Assembly: GCF_000153925.1 (NCBI RefSeq)
Contig: NZ_DS264345.1
Location: forward strand, 372,001 to 436,000
Reading direction: 5' to 3'
Origin: [Ruminococcus] torques ATCC 27756
Lineage (GTDB): Bacteria; Bacillota; Clostridia; Lachnospirales; Lachnospiraceae
DNA length: 64,000 nucleotides
Position numbers and translations under genes: made by a program. Each line of letters opens with the position of its first letter. The stretch's first letter is position 1. Of the stretch, positions 32,575 to 41,028 are shown one piece after another. The notes under the pieces are model-generated. The model was not told the DNA's origin, did not search any database, and saw nothing but the letters and a program-made list of their open reading frames with translations.

Positions 32575-34489
32575 TATTGAAACTTACTCAGATGTATCGC
32601 TCCCAGACTGCGGGGTACATAGATATGCAGCATCGGAGCAGTTCGAGATTCTTTTATTTGCATACAGTCTGAATGACGAACCGACAAAGATCATTGACAT
32701 TGCATCCGGGCAGACGATGCCGGAGGAGATCATGGAATGCCTTATGGATGATTCCGTGGTAAAAACAGCATTCAATGCTGCCTTTGAGCGTAACTGTATC
32801 AACCGATTCTTCGGACTTTCTTTAAAGCCGGAAGGATGGAGATGCACGGCAGTTCAGGCATCCATGCTGTCGCTTCCGCTGTCACTGGAAGGCGTGGGCG
32901 AAGCACTGAACCTTGATAAGAAAAAGATGTCAGAGGGAAAAGACCTCATCCGATATTTCTGTATGCCGTGCAAGCCTACCAAGGCAAACGGGGGCAGAAC
33001 AAGAAACCTTCCGTCCGATGCTCCTGAGAAGTGGGAGCTGTTCAAGACATACTGCATCCGTGACGTGGATGTGGAAAAGCAGATCAGAAACAAGCTGGCA
33101 AAATTCCCGATACCAGACAGGGAACAGGAACTTTATTGCATGGACCAGAGGATCAATGACCGTGGGATCATGGTTGACCGTGAACTGATCAGCAATGCAG
33201 TAGCGTGTGACCTTTTATATAAGGAAGCAGCATCCAAGAGGGCATATGAGATATCAGGACTGGAAAACCCGAACAGTGTATCACAGCTTAAGGACTGGCT
33301 GAATGAAAAAGGCATCGAGGTGGATTCCCTTGCCAAGGCTGCAGTAGAAGAACTGGTGGAGAAAACGGAAGGGGAAGTATCCGAGATGATGAAGCTCAGG
33401 CTTTCCATGTCAAAGACCTCGGTAAAGAAATATGAGGCGATGGAACGCTCCGTCTGCCCAGATGGAAGGGTGCATGGATTATTACAATTTTACGGGGCCA
33501 ACCGTACAGGAAGATGGGCCGGCAGACTCGTACAGATCCACAACCTCCCGCAGAACCATATGGAAGATCTGGAACTGGCACGCTCCATCGTAAAGGAAGG
33601 CAGATATGACCTTGTGGAGCTTTTATATGATTCCACCCCGGAGGTGCTGTCGGAACTGATCCGTACCGCATTCGTGGCAAAGCCGGGATGCAGATTCATT
33701 GTCAGTGACTTTTCCGCAATCGAGGCGAGGGTCATGGGATACCTTGCCGGAGAGGGATGGGTTATGGAGGAGTTCCGTGGTGCAGGAAAGATCTATGAGC
33801 AGACGGCATCCAAGATGTTCCATATCCCGATCGAAGAAATCACAAAAGGAAGCCCGTACCGTGCAAGGGGAAAAGTGGCATCACTCGCCTGTCAGTATGG
33901 CGGTGCGGAAGGTGCGCTTGTCAGCATGGGAGCATTAAATTTTGTGGAAGAAGAGGAACTGAAGGGGCTGGTACAGTCGTGGCGGACAGCAAATCCGCAC
34001 ATCGTGAATTACTGGTATGAAATTGACGGTGCGGTAAAGGCAGCCGTGAAGGAGCGGAAGATGACCACGGTCGGAAGGGTGACGGTATATTACCAGTCCG
34101 GGATGTTAAAGATTGCACTGCCGTCAGGAAGGGTGCTGTCCTATGTAAGACCGAGGATGACCGTGAACCGATTCGGTTCGGAGAGTGTCAGCTATGAAGG
34201 CGTCGGCACGAACCGCAAATGGACGAGGATCGAATCTTACGGGGCAAAATTCTGTGAGAATATCGTTCAGGCAACCGCAAGGGATGTACTGGCAGAAGCA
34301 ATGCTCCGTCTGGAAAAGAAGGGATTTGATATCGTGTGCCACATTCATGATGAAGTGGTGCTTGAAGTACCGGAGGGGACATCTTCGGTGGAAGAAGTAA
34401 ATGAGATCATGGCGGTATGCCCTGACTGGTGTGAAGGGCTTCCGCTTAAGGCTGCCGGATTTGAAAGTCCGTTTTACAAGAAAGATTAG
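32555..34489 (+). CDS. Phage family A DNA polymerase
   Basis: A 644-residue replicative polymerase. The 3'-5' exonuclease domain opens with LAIDIETYSD (4-13). The polymerase domain shows TGRWAGRLVQIHNLPQ, motif A SDFSAIEARVMGYLAGE (catalytic D in SDFS), motif B RGKVASLACQYGG and motif C HDEVVLEV. Length is typical of clostridial siphoviruses. It is followed 11 bases later by the primase-helicase. Confidence 0.95.
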   Translation: MDTLAIDIETYSDVSLPDCGVHRYAASEQFEILLFAYSLNDEPTKIIDIASGQTMPEEIMECLMDDSVVKTAFNAAFERNCINRFFGLSLKPEGWRCTAVQASMLSLPLSLEGVGEALNLDKKKMSEGKDLIRYFCMPCKPTKANGGRTRNLPSDAPEKWELFKTYCIRDVDVEKQIRNKLAKFPIPDREQELYCMDQRINDRGIMVDRELISNAVACDLLYKEAASKRAYEISGLENPNSVSQLKDWLNEKGIEVDSLAKAAVEELVEKTEGEVSEMMKLRLSMSKTSVKKYEAMERSVCPDGRVHGLLQFYGANRTGRWAGRLVQIHNLPQNHMEDLELARSIVKEGRYDLVELLYDSTPEVLSELIRTAFVAKPGCRFIVSDFSAIEARVMGYLAGEGWVMEEFRGAGKIYEQTASKMFHIPIEEITKGSPYRARGKVASLACQYGGAEGALVSMGALNFVEEEELKGLVQSWRTANPHIVNYWYEIDGAVKAAVKERKMTTVGRVTVYYQSGMLKIALPSGRVLSYVRPRMTVNRFGSESVSYEGVGTNRKWTRIESYGAKFCENIVQATARDVLAEAMLRLEKKGFDIVCHIHDEVVLEVPEGTSSVEEVNEIMAVCPDWCEGLPLKAAGFESPFYKKD

Positions 34490-34500
34490 GAGGAAGAAAC

Positions 34501-36885
34501 ATGTTTGTATCAATCGGAAACTCAAGAATGGATAAAAAGTTTAACTGCACGGATATGACATACGAAGATTTTGTCAGCCGTCTGTCCAAGACAAAATATA
34601 CTGCGGAGACAATGGAGCAGTATAGGAAGATGCCGAAAGGGCAGCAGGACAATATCAAGGATGTCGGAGGTTTCGTGCTTGGAAAGCTGAAGGGCGGACG
34701 CAGGAAGAAAGACTGCGTAATTTCCAGATCTGCCATCACGCTTGATATGGATTACGGAACGCAGGGCATCATTGATGAACTGGAAATGTTCTTTGACATG
34801 AAGATGGTGGTGTATTCCACACATAAGCATACGCCGGAGAAACCGAGGCTTCGTATCATCATATTTCTGACAAGGGATGTGACACCTGATGAGTACGGGG
34901 CAGTCAGCCGTATGCTTGCATCGGATATCGGCATCGAGCTTTTTGATGATTCGACCTATGAACCATCAAGACTCATGTACTGGCCGAGCACTTCCAGTGA
35001 CGGTGAGTATGTGTTTCAGGAAATCGAAGGGAACGAAGTTAATCCCGATGAAGTGCTGTCACGTTATAAGGACTGGCATGATGTATCAGCATGGCCGGTG
35101 AGCAACCGTCAGGCATCCGTTGTGCAGAGGGATATCAAGAAACAGGCTGACCCGCTTTCCAAGGACGGGCTGATCGGGGCATTCAACCGCACATACACGG
35201 TAACACAGGCAATCGACAAATTCATCCCGGATGTGTACAGGCATTCAAGGGCAATCCCCGGAAGATACGATTATATCCCGGCGGACTCTGCTGCCGGAGT
35301 CGTGGTCTATGATGACCTGTTTGTATACAGCCACCATGCAACAGACCCATGCTGCGGAAAGCTGATGAATGCATTTGATGTGGTAAGGCTTCATAAATTC
35401 GGTGACAAGGATGCAAGGGCAGCCGAAGGGACAGAGCCGGGAAAACTCCCATCTTTTAAAGCCATGCAGGATTTTGTTTCTGCAGATGAAGAAGTGAAGA
35501 ACACGCTTGCCAAGGAAAGACAGGAGCTGGCGGTGCAGGAATTTTCCACAGAGCCGGATGAGGACTGGCAGAACAAGCTGGCACTTGACCGCAGGGGAAA
35601 TATCAAGGATACACTGCAGAACATCGCACTGATCATCCGCAATGATGAGAATTTCAAGCACATCGTGTACAACGAGTTCAAGGATACCATTGATGTCATC
35701 GGTCCTCTTCCGTGGAAACAGGTAAAGCCCGGATGGAACGATTCTGACCTTGCGAATGCAAAGGTGTATTTCGAGAGGGTGTACGGGATCTGGTCACCGA
35801 CCAAGTTTAAGGATGCACTGCTTGCCGTGGTGTCATCCGACAGGCTCTACCATCCGATCAAGGACTATTTTGCAACACTTCACTGGGACGGACAGGAGCG
35901 TATCGATACACTGCTCATCGACTATTTCGGTGCGAAAGACTCACCATACACAAGGGCGGTCATCCGCAAGACACTGGTGGCTGCGGTAGCACGTATCTAT
36001 AAGCCTGGAGTAAAGTTCGACTCCATCCTCGTGCTGAACGGTCCGCAGGGAATGGGAAAATCCACCTTTTTTGCCATCCTTGGAAAGCAGTGGTTCTCGG
36101 ATTCTTTATCCATTTCGGATATGAGGGATAAGACTGCTGCCGAGAAGCTGCTCGGAAACTGGATACTTGAGATCAGTGAGATGAACGGTATCCGCAAGAC
36201 GGAAGTCGAGGTAGTAAAGTCCTTTGTCACCCGTCAGGATGATAAGTTCCGTCAGGCATACGGAGTCAATGTAGAGTCGCATCCGAGAAAATGCATCATC
36301 GTGGGAAGCACCAACTCCGAGGGCGGATTCCTGCGTGACGTGACAGGAAACAGAAGATTCTGGCCAGTGCATGTGCCGGGGACAGGAAAACACCATCCGT
36401 GGGAGCTTGACTGTGTCGACCAGATCTGGGCCGAGGCAATCCATCTGTATAACGAAGGTGAGGAGCTGTTCTTAAAAGGTGCGGAGGCAGAGGAAGCATA
36501 TAAGATGCAGCAGGAGGCAATGGAGTCGGATGACCGTGAGGGCATCGTGCAGGACTATCTTGACAGACTGCTGCCGGACAACTGGTCATCAATGGATATC
36601 TACCAGAGAAGGGCATTCCTTGGCGGAGGAGAGTTCGAGACGGTAGGTGTCAAAGGGACGGTCATGCGTGAGCGTGTGTGTATCATGGAGATCTGGGTGG
36701 AGTGCTTCGGCAAGGAGCGCCAGAACTTAAAGAAGGCGGATTCCTATGAGATCGAAGGCATTTTGAACAAGATCGGGGGATGGAAGAAGTATGATTCCAA
36801 TACCACTGGTAAGACCAAAGTCCCCCTTTACGGAGTGCAGAAGACTTTTGTGCGGATGGATGAGAAACCAGAGGAAACCCGTTAG
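34501..36885 (+). CDS. VapE-type primase-helicase
   Basis: A 794-residue replication protein. The N-terminal 380 residues resemble a primase-like module (SAITLDMDYG, TPEKPRLRIIIFLTRDVTPDEYG in parts, YWPSTSSDG). The C-terminal virulence-associated-E helicase domain has Walker A GPQGMGKS (about 513-520), WILEISEMNGIRK as Walker B region and IIVGSTNSEGGFLRDVTGNRRFW as sensor. GGAGGAAG precedes ATG 34501. With the family A polymerase it forms the core phage replisome. Confidence 0.93.
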   Translation: MFVSIGNSRMDKKFNCTDMTYEDFVSRLSKTKYTAETMEQYRKMPKGQQDNIKDVGGFVLGKLKGGRRKKDCVISRSAITLDMDYGTQGIIDELEMFFDMKMVVYSTHKHTPEKPRLRIIIFLTRDVTPDEYGAVSRMLASDIGIELFDDSTYEPSRLMYWPSTSSDGEYVFQEIEGNEVNPDEVLSRYKDWHDVSAWPVSNRQASVVQRDIKKQADPLSKDGLIGAFNRTYTVTQAIDKFIPDVYRHSRAIPGRYDYIPADSAAGVVVYDDLFVYSHHATDPCCGKLMNAFDVVRLHKFGDKDARAAEGTEPGKLPSFKAMQDFVSADEEVKNTLAKERQELAVQEFSTEPDEDWQNKLALDRRGNIKDTLQNIALIIRNDENFKHIVYNEFKDTIDVIGPLPWKQVKPGWNDSDLANAKVYFERVYGIWSPTKFKDALLAVVSSDRLYHPIKDYFATLHWDGQERIDTLLIDYFGAKDSPYTRAVIRKTLVAAVARIYKPGVKFDSILVLNGPQGMGKSTFFAILGKQWFSDSLSISDMRDKTAAEKLLGNWILEISEMNGIRKTEVEVVKSFVTRQDDKFRQAYGVNVESHPRKCIIVGSTNSEGGFLRDVTGNRRFWPVHVPGTGKHHPWELDCVDQIWAEAIHLYNEGEELFLKGAEAEEAYKMQQEAMESDDREGIVQDYLDRLLPDNWSSMDIYQRRAFLGGGEFETVGVKGTVMRERVCIMEIWVECFGKERQNLKKADSYEIEGILNKIGGWKKYDSNTTGKTKVPLYGVQKTFVRMDEKPEETR

Positions 36886-36990
36886 GCGGTTTCCGAGGTT
36901 TCCCAGATGCAGATGGGCAACGGTAGTCGGAAACCGTGCTGACACCTTGGAAAATAAGGGGTTGCGGTTCTTAGTTTCCCAGTTTCCCAT
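36886..36990. other. Structured, GTTTCCCA-rich region, possible phage origin
   Basis: Right after the primase-helicase stop, CGGTTTCCGA (36887-36896) pairs with TCGGAAACCG (36927-36936), with CCCA/TGGG inside. GTTTCCCA occurs three times (36898-36905, 36974-36981, 36982-36989). Such a hairpin plus short iterons beside replication genes could be the origin. The rest of the gap to 37102 is AT-rich with no clear gene. Confidence 0.4.
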
Positions 36991-37102
36991 TAAATCCAGT
37001 TGAGAATTAAAAATAAAGATAAAAAGAGCAATTCATGTATATATGCGCGTATAGGAGTTAAAGGCATATGGCAACCGCAATCGGCAAAGGAGGTATCTGG
37101 TT

Positions 37103-37384
37103 TTGCTAGAAAGTACAGTAGAGAGACATTTGAGGGAAGAAGCTAAAAAGCGGAAAGGCATGGCGCTGAAGTTCGTATCACACAGTATGAATGGAGTGCC
37201 TGACCGCATCGTCCTGATGCCGGACGGGAAAATGGCATTTGTGGAGCTGAAAGCACCGGGGAAGAAGCCGAGACCGCTTCAGCTAAAGAGAAAGAGGATG
37301 CTTGAGAGGCTAGGCTTTCCCGTTTATGTAGTTGATAATATCGAACAGATCGGAGGTATCCTTGATGAAATACAAAGCACATGA
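37103..37384 (+). CDS. VRR-NUC nuclease
   Basis: A 93-residue Holliday-junction-resolvase-like PD-(D/E)XK nuclease of the VRR-NUC family. Visible are ESTVERHL, GVPDRIVLMPDG (catalytic D), AFVELKAPGKKPRPLQLK (E-x-K and Q) and RLGFPVYVVD. Start TTG 37103 was chosen for AAAGGAGGT 8 bases upstream. It overlaps the helicase gene by 20 bases. VRR-NUC/SNF2 pairs are standard in such phages. Confidence 0.93.
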   Translation: MLESTVERHLREEAKKRKGMALKFVSHSMNGVPDRIVLMPDGKMAFVELKAPGKKPRPLQLKRKRMLERLGFPVYVVDNIEQIGGILDEIQST

Positions 37385-38738
37385 TTATCAGCAGTATGCA
37401 ACAGATTTTATAATCAGACATCCCGTGAGCTGCCTGATCCTTGACATGGGACTTGGAAAAACGGTCATCACGCTTACGGCACTGTGGCTTCTGCTGTTTG
37501 ACTATTTTGAAGTAAGACGGATCTTGGTGATAGCACCGAAGCGTGTGGCAGAGACCACATGGCCGGTAGAGATAAAAAAGTGGGAGCATCTTTACGGCAT
37601 GACATTTGCAGTGGCAATGGGAACTGCAGAGCAGAGAAAGGAAGCACTCCTGTCAGGAGCCGATGTGACGATCATCGGAAGGGACAATGTTTCTTGGATG
37701 ACAAAAAATATATTTTTTGATTTTGATATGGTCATTATTGATGAGCTGTCGAGCTTCAAGTCCCCGAAGGCACAGAGGTTTAAAGACCTGAAAAAAGTAA
37801 GGCCGATGGCAAAACGTGTGGTCGGGCTTACGGGAACACCGGGAAACCTTATGGACTTATGGGCAGAGATCGGAATCCTTGATATGGGGCAGAGGCTTGG
37901 AAGATATATCGGCGGCTACCGTGACAGGTTCTTTCTGCCGGATAAGCGGAATCAAGAGATCATCTTTTCGTATAAGCCGAGGGAAGGGGCAGAAGAAAAA
38001 ATATATGAACTGATCTCCGATATCAGCATTTCCATGAAAGCCGTGGATTATCTTGATATGCCGGAATGCGTAAGCAACCGGGTGTCCGTTTCCATGTCGG
38101 AATCCGAACAGGGGCTTTATGACAGGATGGCAGATGAAATGATCCTTGAATACGGGGAAGGACAGGACATCGATGCGGTAAATGCAGCAGCCTTAAGCAA
38201 CAAGCTCCAGCAGATGGCAAATGGTGCAGTCTATGATGAATCCGGCAATGTCCGCAATATCCATGACAGAAAACTGGATGCTCTGGAAGACCTGGTCGAA
38301 TCGGCAAACGGGAAACCGCTTCTGGTTGCATACTGGTTCAAGCATGACAGGGAGCGGATATTAAAACGGTTTCCGGCAAGGGATATCAATACCAAGAAGG
38401 ATATCGAGGACTGGAATGAAGGAAAAATCCCGGTGGCACTGATCCATCCGGCATCGGCAGGACACGGACTGAATCTTCAGGAAGGCGGTTCAACCATTGT
38501 ATGGTTTTCACTTACATGGTCCCTTGAACTGTATCAGCAGTTGAATGCCAGACTTTACAGACAGGGGCAGAAACACACGGTCATCATAGAGCATCTGGTG
38601 ACAGAGGGAACGGTCGATGAAGATATCCTCCGGGCAATCGAAAAAAAGGATAATACACAGAATGCAATGATAGAAGCAGTAAAGGCAAGGATTGGAGGTA
38701 TGACGGATGACAGCAGAAGTAATGATGAAGGAATATAA
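37365..38738 (+). CDS. Phage SNF2-family helicase
   Basis: A 457-residue superfamily 2 ATPase. Walker A is LDMGLGKT (about 26-33), motif II is IIDELSSFK (DELS), motif III GLTGTPGN, and motifs V-VI are HPASAGHGLNLQEGG and QLNARLYRQGQ. ATG 37365 has GGAGG 8 bases upstream; the longer frame overlaps the nuclease too far. It probably remodels DNA during phage replication or recombination with the VRR-NUC protein. Confidence 0.93.
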   Translation: MKYKAHDYQQYATDFIIRHPVSCLILDMGLGKTVITLTALWLLLFDYFEVRRILVIAPKRVAETTWPVEIKKWEHLYGMTFAVAMGTAEQRKEALLSGADVTIIGRDNVSWMTKNIFFDFDMVIIDELSSFKSPKAQRFKDLKKVRPMAKRVVGLTGTPGNLMDLWAEIGILDMGQRLGRYIGGYRDRFFLPDKRNQEIIFSYKPREGAEEKIYELISDISISMKAVDYLDMPECVSNRVSVSMSESEQGLYDRMADEMILEYGEGQDIDAVNAAALSNKLQQMANGAVYDESGNVRNIHDRKLDALEDLVESANGKPLLVAYWFKHDRERILKRFPARDINTKKDIEDWNEGKIPVALIHPASAGHGLNLQEGGSTIVWFSLTWSLELYQQLNARLYRQGQKHTVIIEHLVTEGTVDEDILRAIEKKDNTQNAMIEAVKARIGGMTDDSRSNDEGI

Positions 38739-39192
38739 GAACATGAAAAAGGAACTGACCGTGACTGAGTTCCAACTCCGTCAGTTTCAGGGAGTGAGCG
38801 AACAGGACATGATCGATTCCATTCTTTATTCCCATCAGGAAGGGGAAAGGGTGCAGACGAGCACTCTTTCCGATAAAACGGCAAACATAGCGATCAAGTA
38901 TAAGGCAGCAATGGAACGGGAGAATGACGAGTGGTACGATTTCCTTTTCCACAGATATATGTTCCTGAAAGAAGAACTGGATTTTTTCGAGCATGCAGTG
39001 AACGGACTGGATGAAAGACATAGAAGCATTATCACGGATCTTCTGGATGAGGATATGACATGGGACATCATGATGGAAAGATATCATGTGAGCCATACGA
39101 TGATTGGGAAATACAGAAAAGCAGCATTGAAGGAACTCGATAAACAGTATGAACTGAGGGACAGACAGGTGGAAGCCTTTGTCCTCGGATAG
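38707..39192 (+). CDS. ArpU/sigma-like late transcription regulator
   Basis: A 161-residue helical protein with a sigma-70 region 4-like helix-turn-helix near the C terminus (LDERHRSIITDLLDEDMTWD, then MMERYHVSHTMIGKYRKAALKEL). Proteins of this build (ArpU/RinA type) switch on late genes in Firmicutes phages. ATG 38707 has GGAGG 8 bases upstream. It is the last gene of the replication operon apart from mazF, and a candidate late promoter lies 1.3 kb downstream. Confidence 0.75.
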   Translation: MTAEVMMKEYKNMKKELTVTEFQLRQFQGVSEQDMIDSILYSHQEGERVQTSTLSDKTANIAIKYKAAMERENDEWYDFLFHRYMFLKEELDFFEHAVNGLDERHRSIITDLLDEDMTWDIMMERYHVSHTMIGKYRKAALKELDKQYELRDRQVEAFVLG

Positions 39193-39201
39193 GAGGTTTT
39201 T

Positions 39202-39564
39202 ATGTGTAAGCGTGGCGATATTTATTATGTGGATTTTGGAGAGAAGGCCGGAAGCGAACAGGGCGGTGTCCGTCCGGCACTGGTGGTAAGCAATAATAAG
39301 GCAAATAAGCATTCCCCTGTGGTTACGGTCATTCCGCTTTCTGCAAGGGTTTGGAAAAAGAAGTATCTTCCGACCCATGTGCAGATCCCGCTGAAGAAAA
39401 GCAGCGGTCTGAATAAACCGAGCATGGCACTGGCGGAACAGGTGGAGACCCTTGATAAAACAAGGCTCGGAGAAAGAATCGGGGAAGTGCTGGATGACAT
39501 GGTCATGGAGCAGATCACCGTAGCACTCCAGATACAGATAGGTGCATATGCAGAGTACAATTAA
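39202..39564 (+). CDS. PemK/MazF-family toxin
   Basis: A 120-residue endoribonuclease of the MazF fold: RGDIYYVDFGEKAGSEQGGVRPALVVSNN, in part, with the family's GSEQGG-RP motif, VTVIPLSA and the TLDKTRLGE segment. No antitoxin (MazE/AbrB-like) gene is adjacent. AGGAGG precedes ATG 39202. Stand-alone MazF-like genes at this position are frequent in clostridial phages and may process RNA at the early-late switch rather than cause addiction. Confidence 0.9.
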   Translation: MCKRGDIYYVDFGEKAGSEQGGVRPALVVSNNKANKHSPVVTVIPLSARVWKKKYLPTHVQIPLKKSSGLNKPSMALAEQVETLDKTRLGERIGEVLDDMVMEQITVALQIQIGAYAEYN

Positions 39565-39588
39565 GGCAGTCAGACGGCTGTCTTTTTT
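39564..39588 (+). terminator. Terminator after the mazF-like gene
   Basis: AGGCAG (39564-39569) pairs with CTGTCT (39578-39583, one G-U pair), followed by a T run. It closes the replication operon. Confidence 0.7.
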
Positions 39589-39598
39589 GTTCGCACTA

Positions 39599-39607
39599 TG
39601 GTAGAAT
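39599..39607 (+). promoter_or_regulatory. Extended -10 promoter of the two-gene moron
   Basis: TGGTAGAAT fits the extended -10 form TG-N-TATAAT with one mismatch and sits 19 bases before ATG 39626 and after the terminator. The -35 region is only a T run. Confidence 0.45.
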
Positions 39608-39625
39608 TGATTTTGACGGGGGTGC

Positions 39626-40015
39626 ATGATGAAGATAAAAATAGATTTTTTTAACAAAAATATTATAGGTGCAATCGGTGCTGGAATATATCAGGTATCG
39701 ATAATGAATAATGGAAAAGAAGAAGTTTTATATATTGGAGAATCCGTGTTTGTGCTTGTGCGCTGCGGGTCGCATTTATTTGAACTTAAGAAGACTCCAG
39801 AATATTTCGGTTTTAATGATGAAACTATAAATAATGAGAATATTATCTTGAAATTTGAACTGTTGGAAGCTATTAGTAATATGGCGGATAGAAAACATAA
39901 GGAAAAAGAATTGATACAGAAAAAGAAGCCTATTTTACAAAGCGGAATCAGTGACAGAATGAAATCAGTAGAAGAAAAAGTACAGGCACTTACGGCTTTT
40001 CTGGAAGGAGAATGA
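39626..40015 (+). CDS. GIY-YIG-like domain protein
   Basis: A 129-residue protein whose first half has the GIY-YIG layout: AGIYQVSI (GIY, near 18), VLYIGES (YIG, near 38) and a following arginine (VRCGSH). A glutamate for catalysis could be in LKFELLEAI. The C-terminal part is a basic helical tail. ATG 39626 follows GACGGGGGTG. It is AT-rich relative to neighbours, with its own promoter, so it appears to be a late addition to the phage. Confidence 0.7.
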   Translation: MMKIKIDFFNKNIIGAIGAGIYQVSIMNNGKEEVLYIGESVFVLVRCGSHLFELKKTPEYFGFNDETINNENIILKFELLEAISNMADRKHKEKELIQKKKPILQSGISDRMKSVEEKVQALTAFLEGE

Positions 40016-40018
40016 TAA

Positions 40019-40489
40019 ATGGCAGAGAAAAGAACAGCAAATACTAATGTGACAAGATATGATAAAGCACATAAAAAATTTATGGATAAGCTGAATGTTT
40101 TAAAGGACAATGTAAATCATGGTTATGATTCTTTGAAAGTAGTACATAAACAGACGGTAGATTCATCTGTCAGTTTTAAGGAGACCGTAGATAAAGGTCA
40201 GGAACAAGAAAGAAAAGATCTTTATGATATTATAAAGACCTCGGAAGATGAGAAAAAAATCCAATGGGCGAAAGAGCGTATTCAGGAACTTGATCGTATC
40301 AAGGAAAAAGAAATAGACGGACATAACGAATTTTTGAAAGAAGAAGGAGATACGACAAAAAGAAATATCGTAGGTGGTATGATGCTGATTGCTGTTTCTG
40401 CAAAACTTATTTCCAGTAAACAAGTAAGGCAGATGGGTGGGAAAGCTATCAGTTCTGTTGGCAAGAGTCTGCTTCGATTAAAGAAATAA
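40019..40489 (+). CDS. Coiled-coil protein with C-terminal membrane segment
   Basis: A 156-residue protein of unknown family. Residues 10-115 are strongly charged and helical, probably coiled coil (KDLYDIIKTSEDEKKIQWAK, then ERIQELDRIKEKEIDGHNEF). NIVGGMMLIAVSAKLI (about 118-133) is the only hydrophobic segment. ATG 40019 is 3 bases after the GIY-YIG stop, so the pair is co-translated. Superinfection exclusion or defence is an inference from its moron position. Confidence 0.6.
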   Translation: MAEKRTANTNVTRYDKAHKKFMDKLNVLKDNVNHGYDSLKVVHKQTVDSSVSFKETVDKGQEQERKDLYDIIKTSEDEKKIQWAKERIQELDRIKEKEIDGHNEFLKEEGDTTKRNIVGGMMLIAVSAKLISSKQVRQMGGKAISSVGKSLLRLKK

Positions 40490-40498
40490 AAAGGTGGT

Positions 40499-40542
40499 GT
40501 ACTAGAGGTTTACTAAAGGTGCACTAATGGTTTACTGACTTT
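40499..40542 (+). repeat. Four tandem 11-bp repeats
   Basis: GTACTAGAGGT, TTACTAAAGGT, GCACTAATGGT and TTACTGACTTT follow each other without gaps. The 11-base period places them on one face of the helix. They end 13 bases before an extended -10 element and look like activator sites. Confidence 0.7.
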
Positions 40543-40555
40543 TTAATTTACATCT

Positions 40556-40563
40556 GCTATGAT
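40556..40563 (+). promoter_or_regulatory. Candidate late promoter (extended -10)
   Basis: TGCTATGAT (from about 40555) fits TG-N-TATAAT with one mismatch. No -35 consensus is present; the four 11-bp repeats occupy that place. It is the only clear promoter-like element before the HNH, terminase and structural genes. Confidence 0.5.
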
Positions 40564-40583
40564 TAAGATGGCAAAAAAGAAAG

Positions 40584-40605
40584 GGAGCGGAAACGCTCCT
40601 TTTTA
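40584..40605 (+). terminator. Terminator right after the candidate late promoter
   Basis: GGAGCG (40584-40589), GAAA loop, CGCTCC (40594-40599), then TTTTT. It would stop transcripts after about 30 bases unless overridden, or end the moron transcript. Confidence 0.8.
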
Positions 40606-40616
40606 TGTTGCCGTAA

Positions 40617-40657
40617 GGCGGTGTCTTTCCAATCCTTTCACACCGCCCGTGTACATA
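40617..40657 (+). repeat. Hairpin plus CGTGTACATA element, copy 2
   Basis: GGCGGTG (40617-40623) pairs with CACCGCC (40641-40647), followed by CGTGTACATA and GGGAGG. The stem and the tail match copy 1 at 32358-32387; the loop differs in length. Confidence 0.6.
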
Positions 40658-40674
40658 GAAGGGAGGAATGGCGG

Positions 40675-41028
40675 ATGCCGATGAAACCAAAGAAGCCGTG
40701 CAGACACCCCGGATGTCCGAAGCTGACAGACGGACTGTACTGCGAGGAGCATGAAGCACTGCACCGTGGTGACAGGGCGAGCAGCAGCAAACGTGGTTAC
40801 AATAGGCAGTGGCAGAAGGCAAGGGCAAGATACCTGAAGGCACATCCTTTGTGTGTTCAGTGCTTAAAGGAAGGTCATGCAGTGACAGCAACCGTGGTCG
40901 ATCATATCAGACCGCACCGTGGCGATCCCGTCCTGTTCTGGGACGAGAAGAACTGGCAGAGCCTTTGCAAGCCCTGTCATGATAAAAAGACATGGAACGA
41001 AGATAACAATCCGGAGTATCGGTTCTGA
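40675..41028 (+). CDS. Phage HNH endonuclease
   Basis: A 117-residue HNH nuclease. It has paired zinc cysteines (CRHPGCPK, YCEEHE), the basic GYNRQWQKARARYL helix typical of terminase-linked HNH proteins, then HPLCVQC, VVDHIRPHRGDP (catalytic DH) and NWQSLCKPCHDKKT. ATG 40675 has GGGAGG 8 bases upstream. In HK97-like phages this HNH works with the terminase in cutting cos DNA; here the terminase lies 6 kb away because methylases and a cassette intervene. Confidence 0.92.
   Translation: MPMKPKKPCRHPGCPKLTDGLYCEEHEALHRGDRASSSKRGYNRQWQKARARYLKAHPLCVQCLKEGHAVTATVVDHIRPHRGDPVLFWDEKNWQSLCKPCHDKKTWNEDNNPEYRF

Noticed and set aside
38584-39657. 357-codon minus-strand frame over the late regulator and mazF
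   Set aside because: Shadow of two supported genes; no family features.
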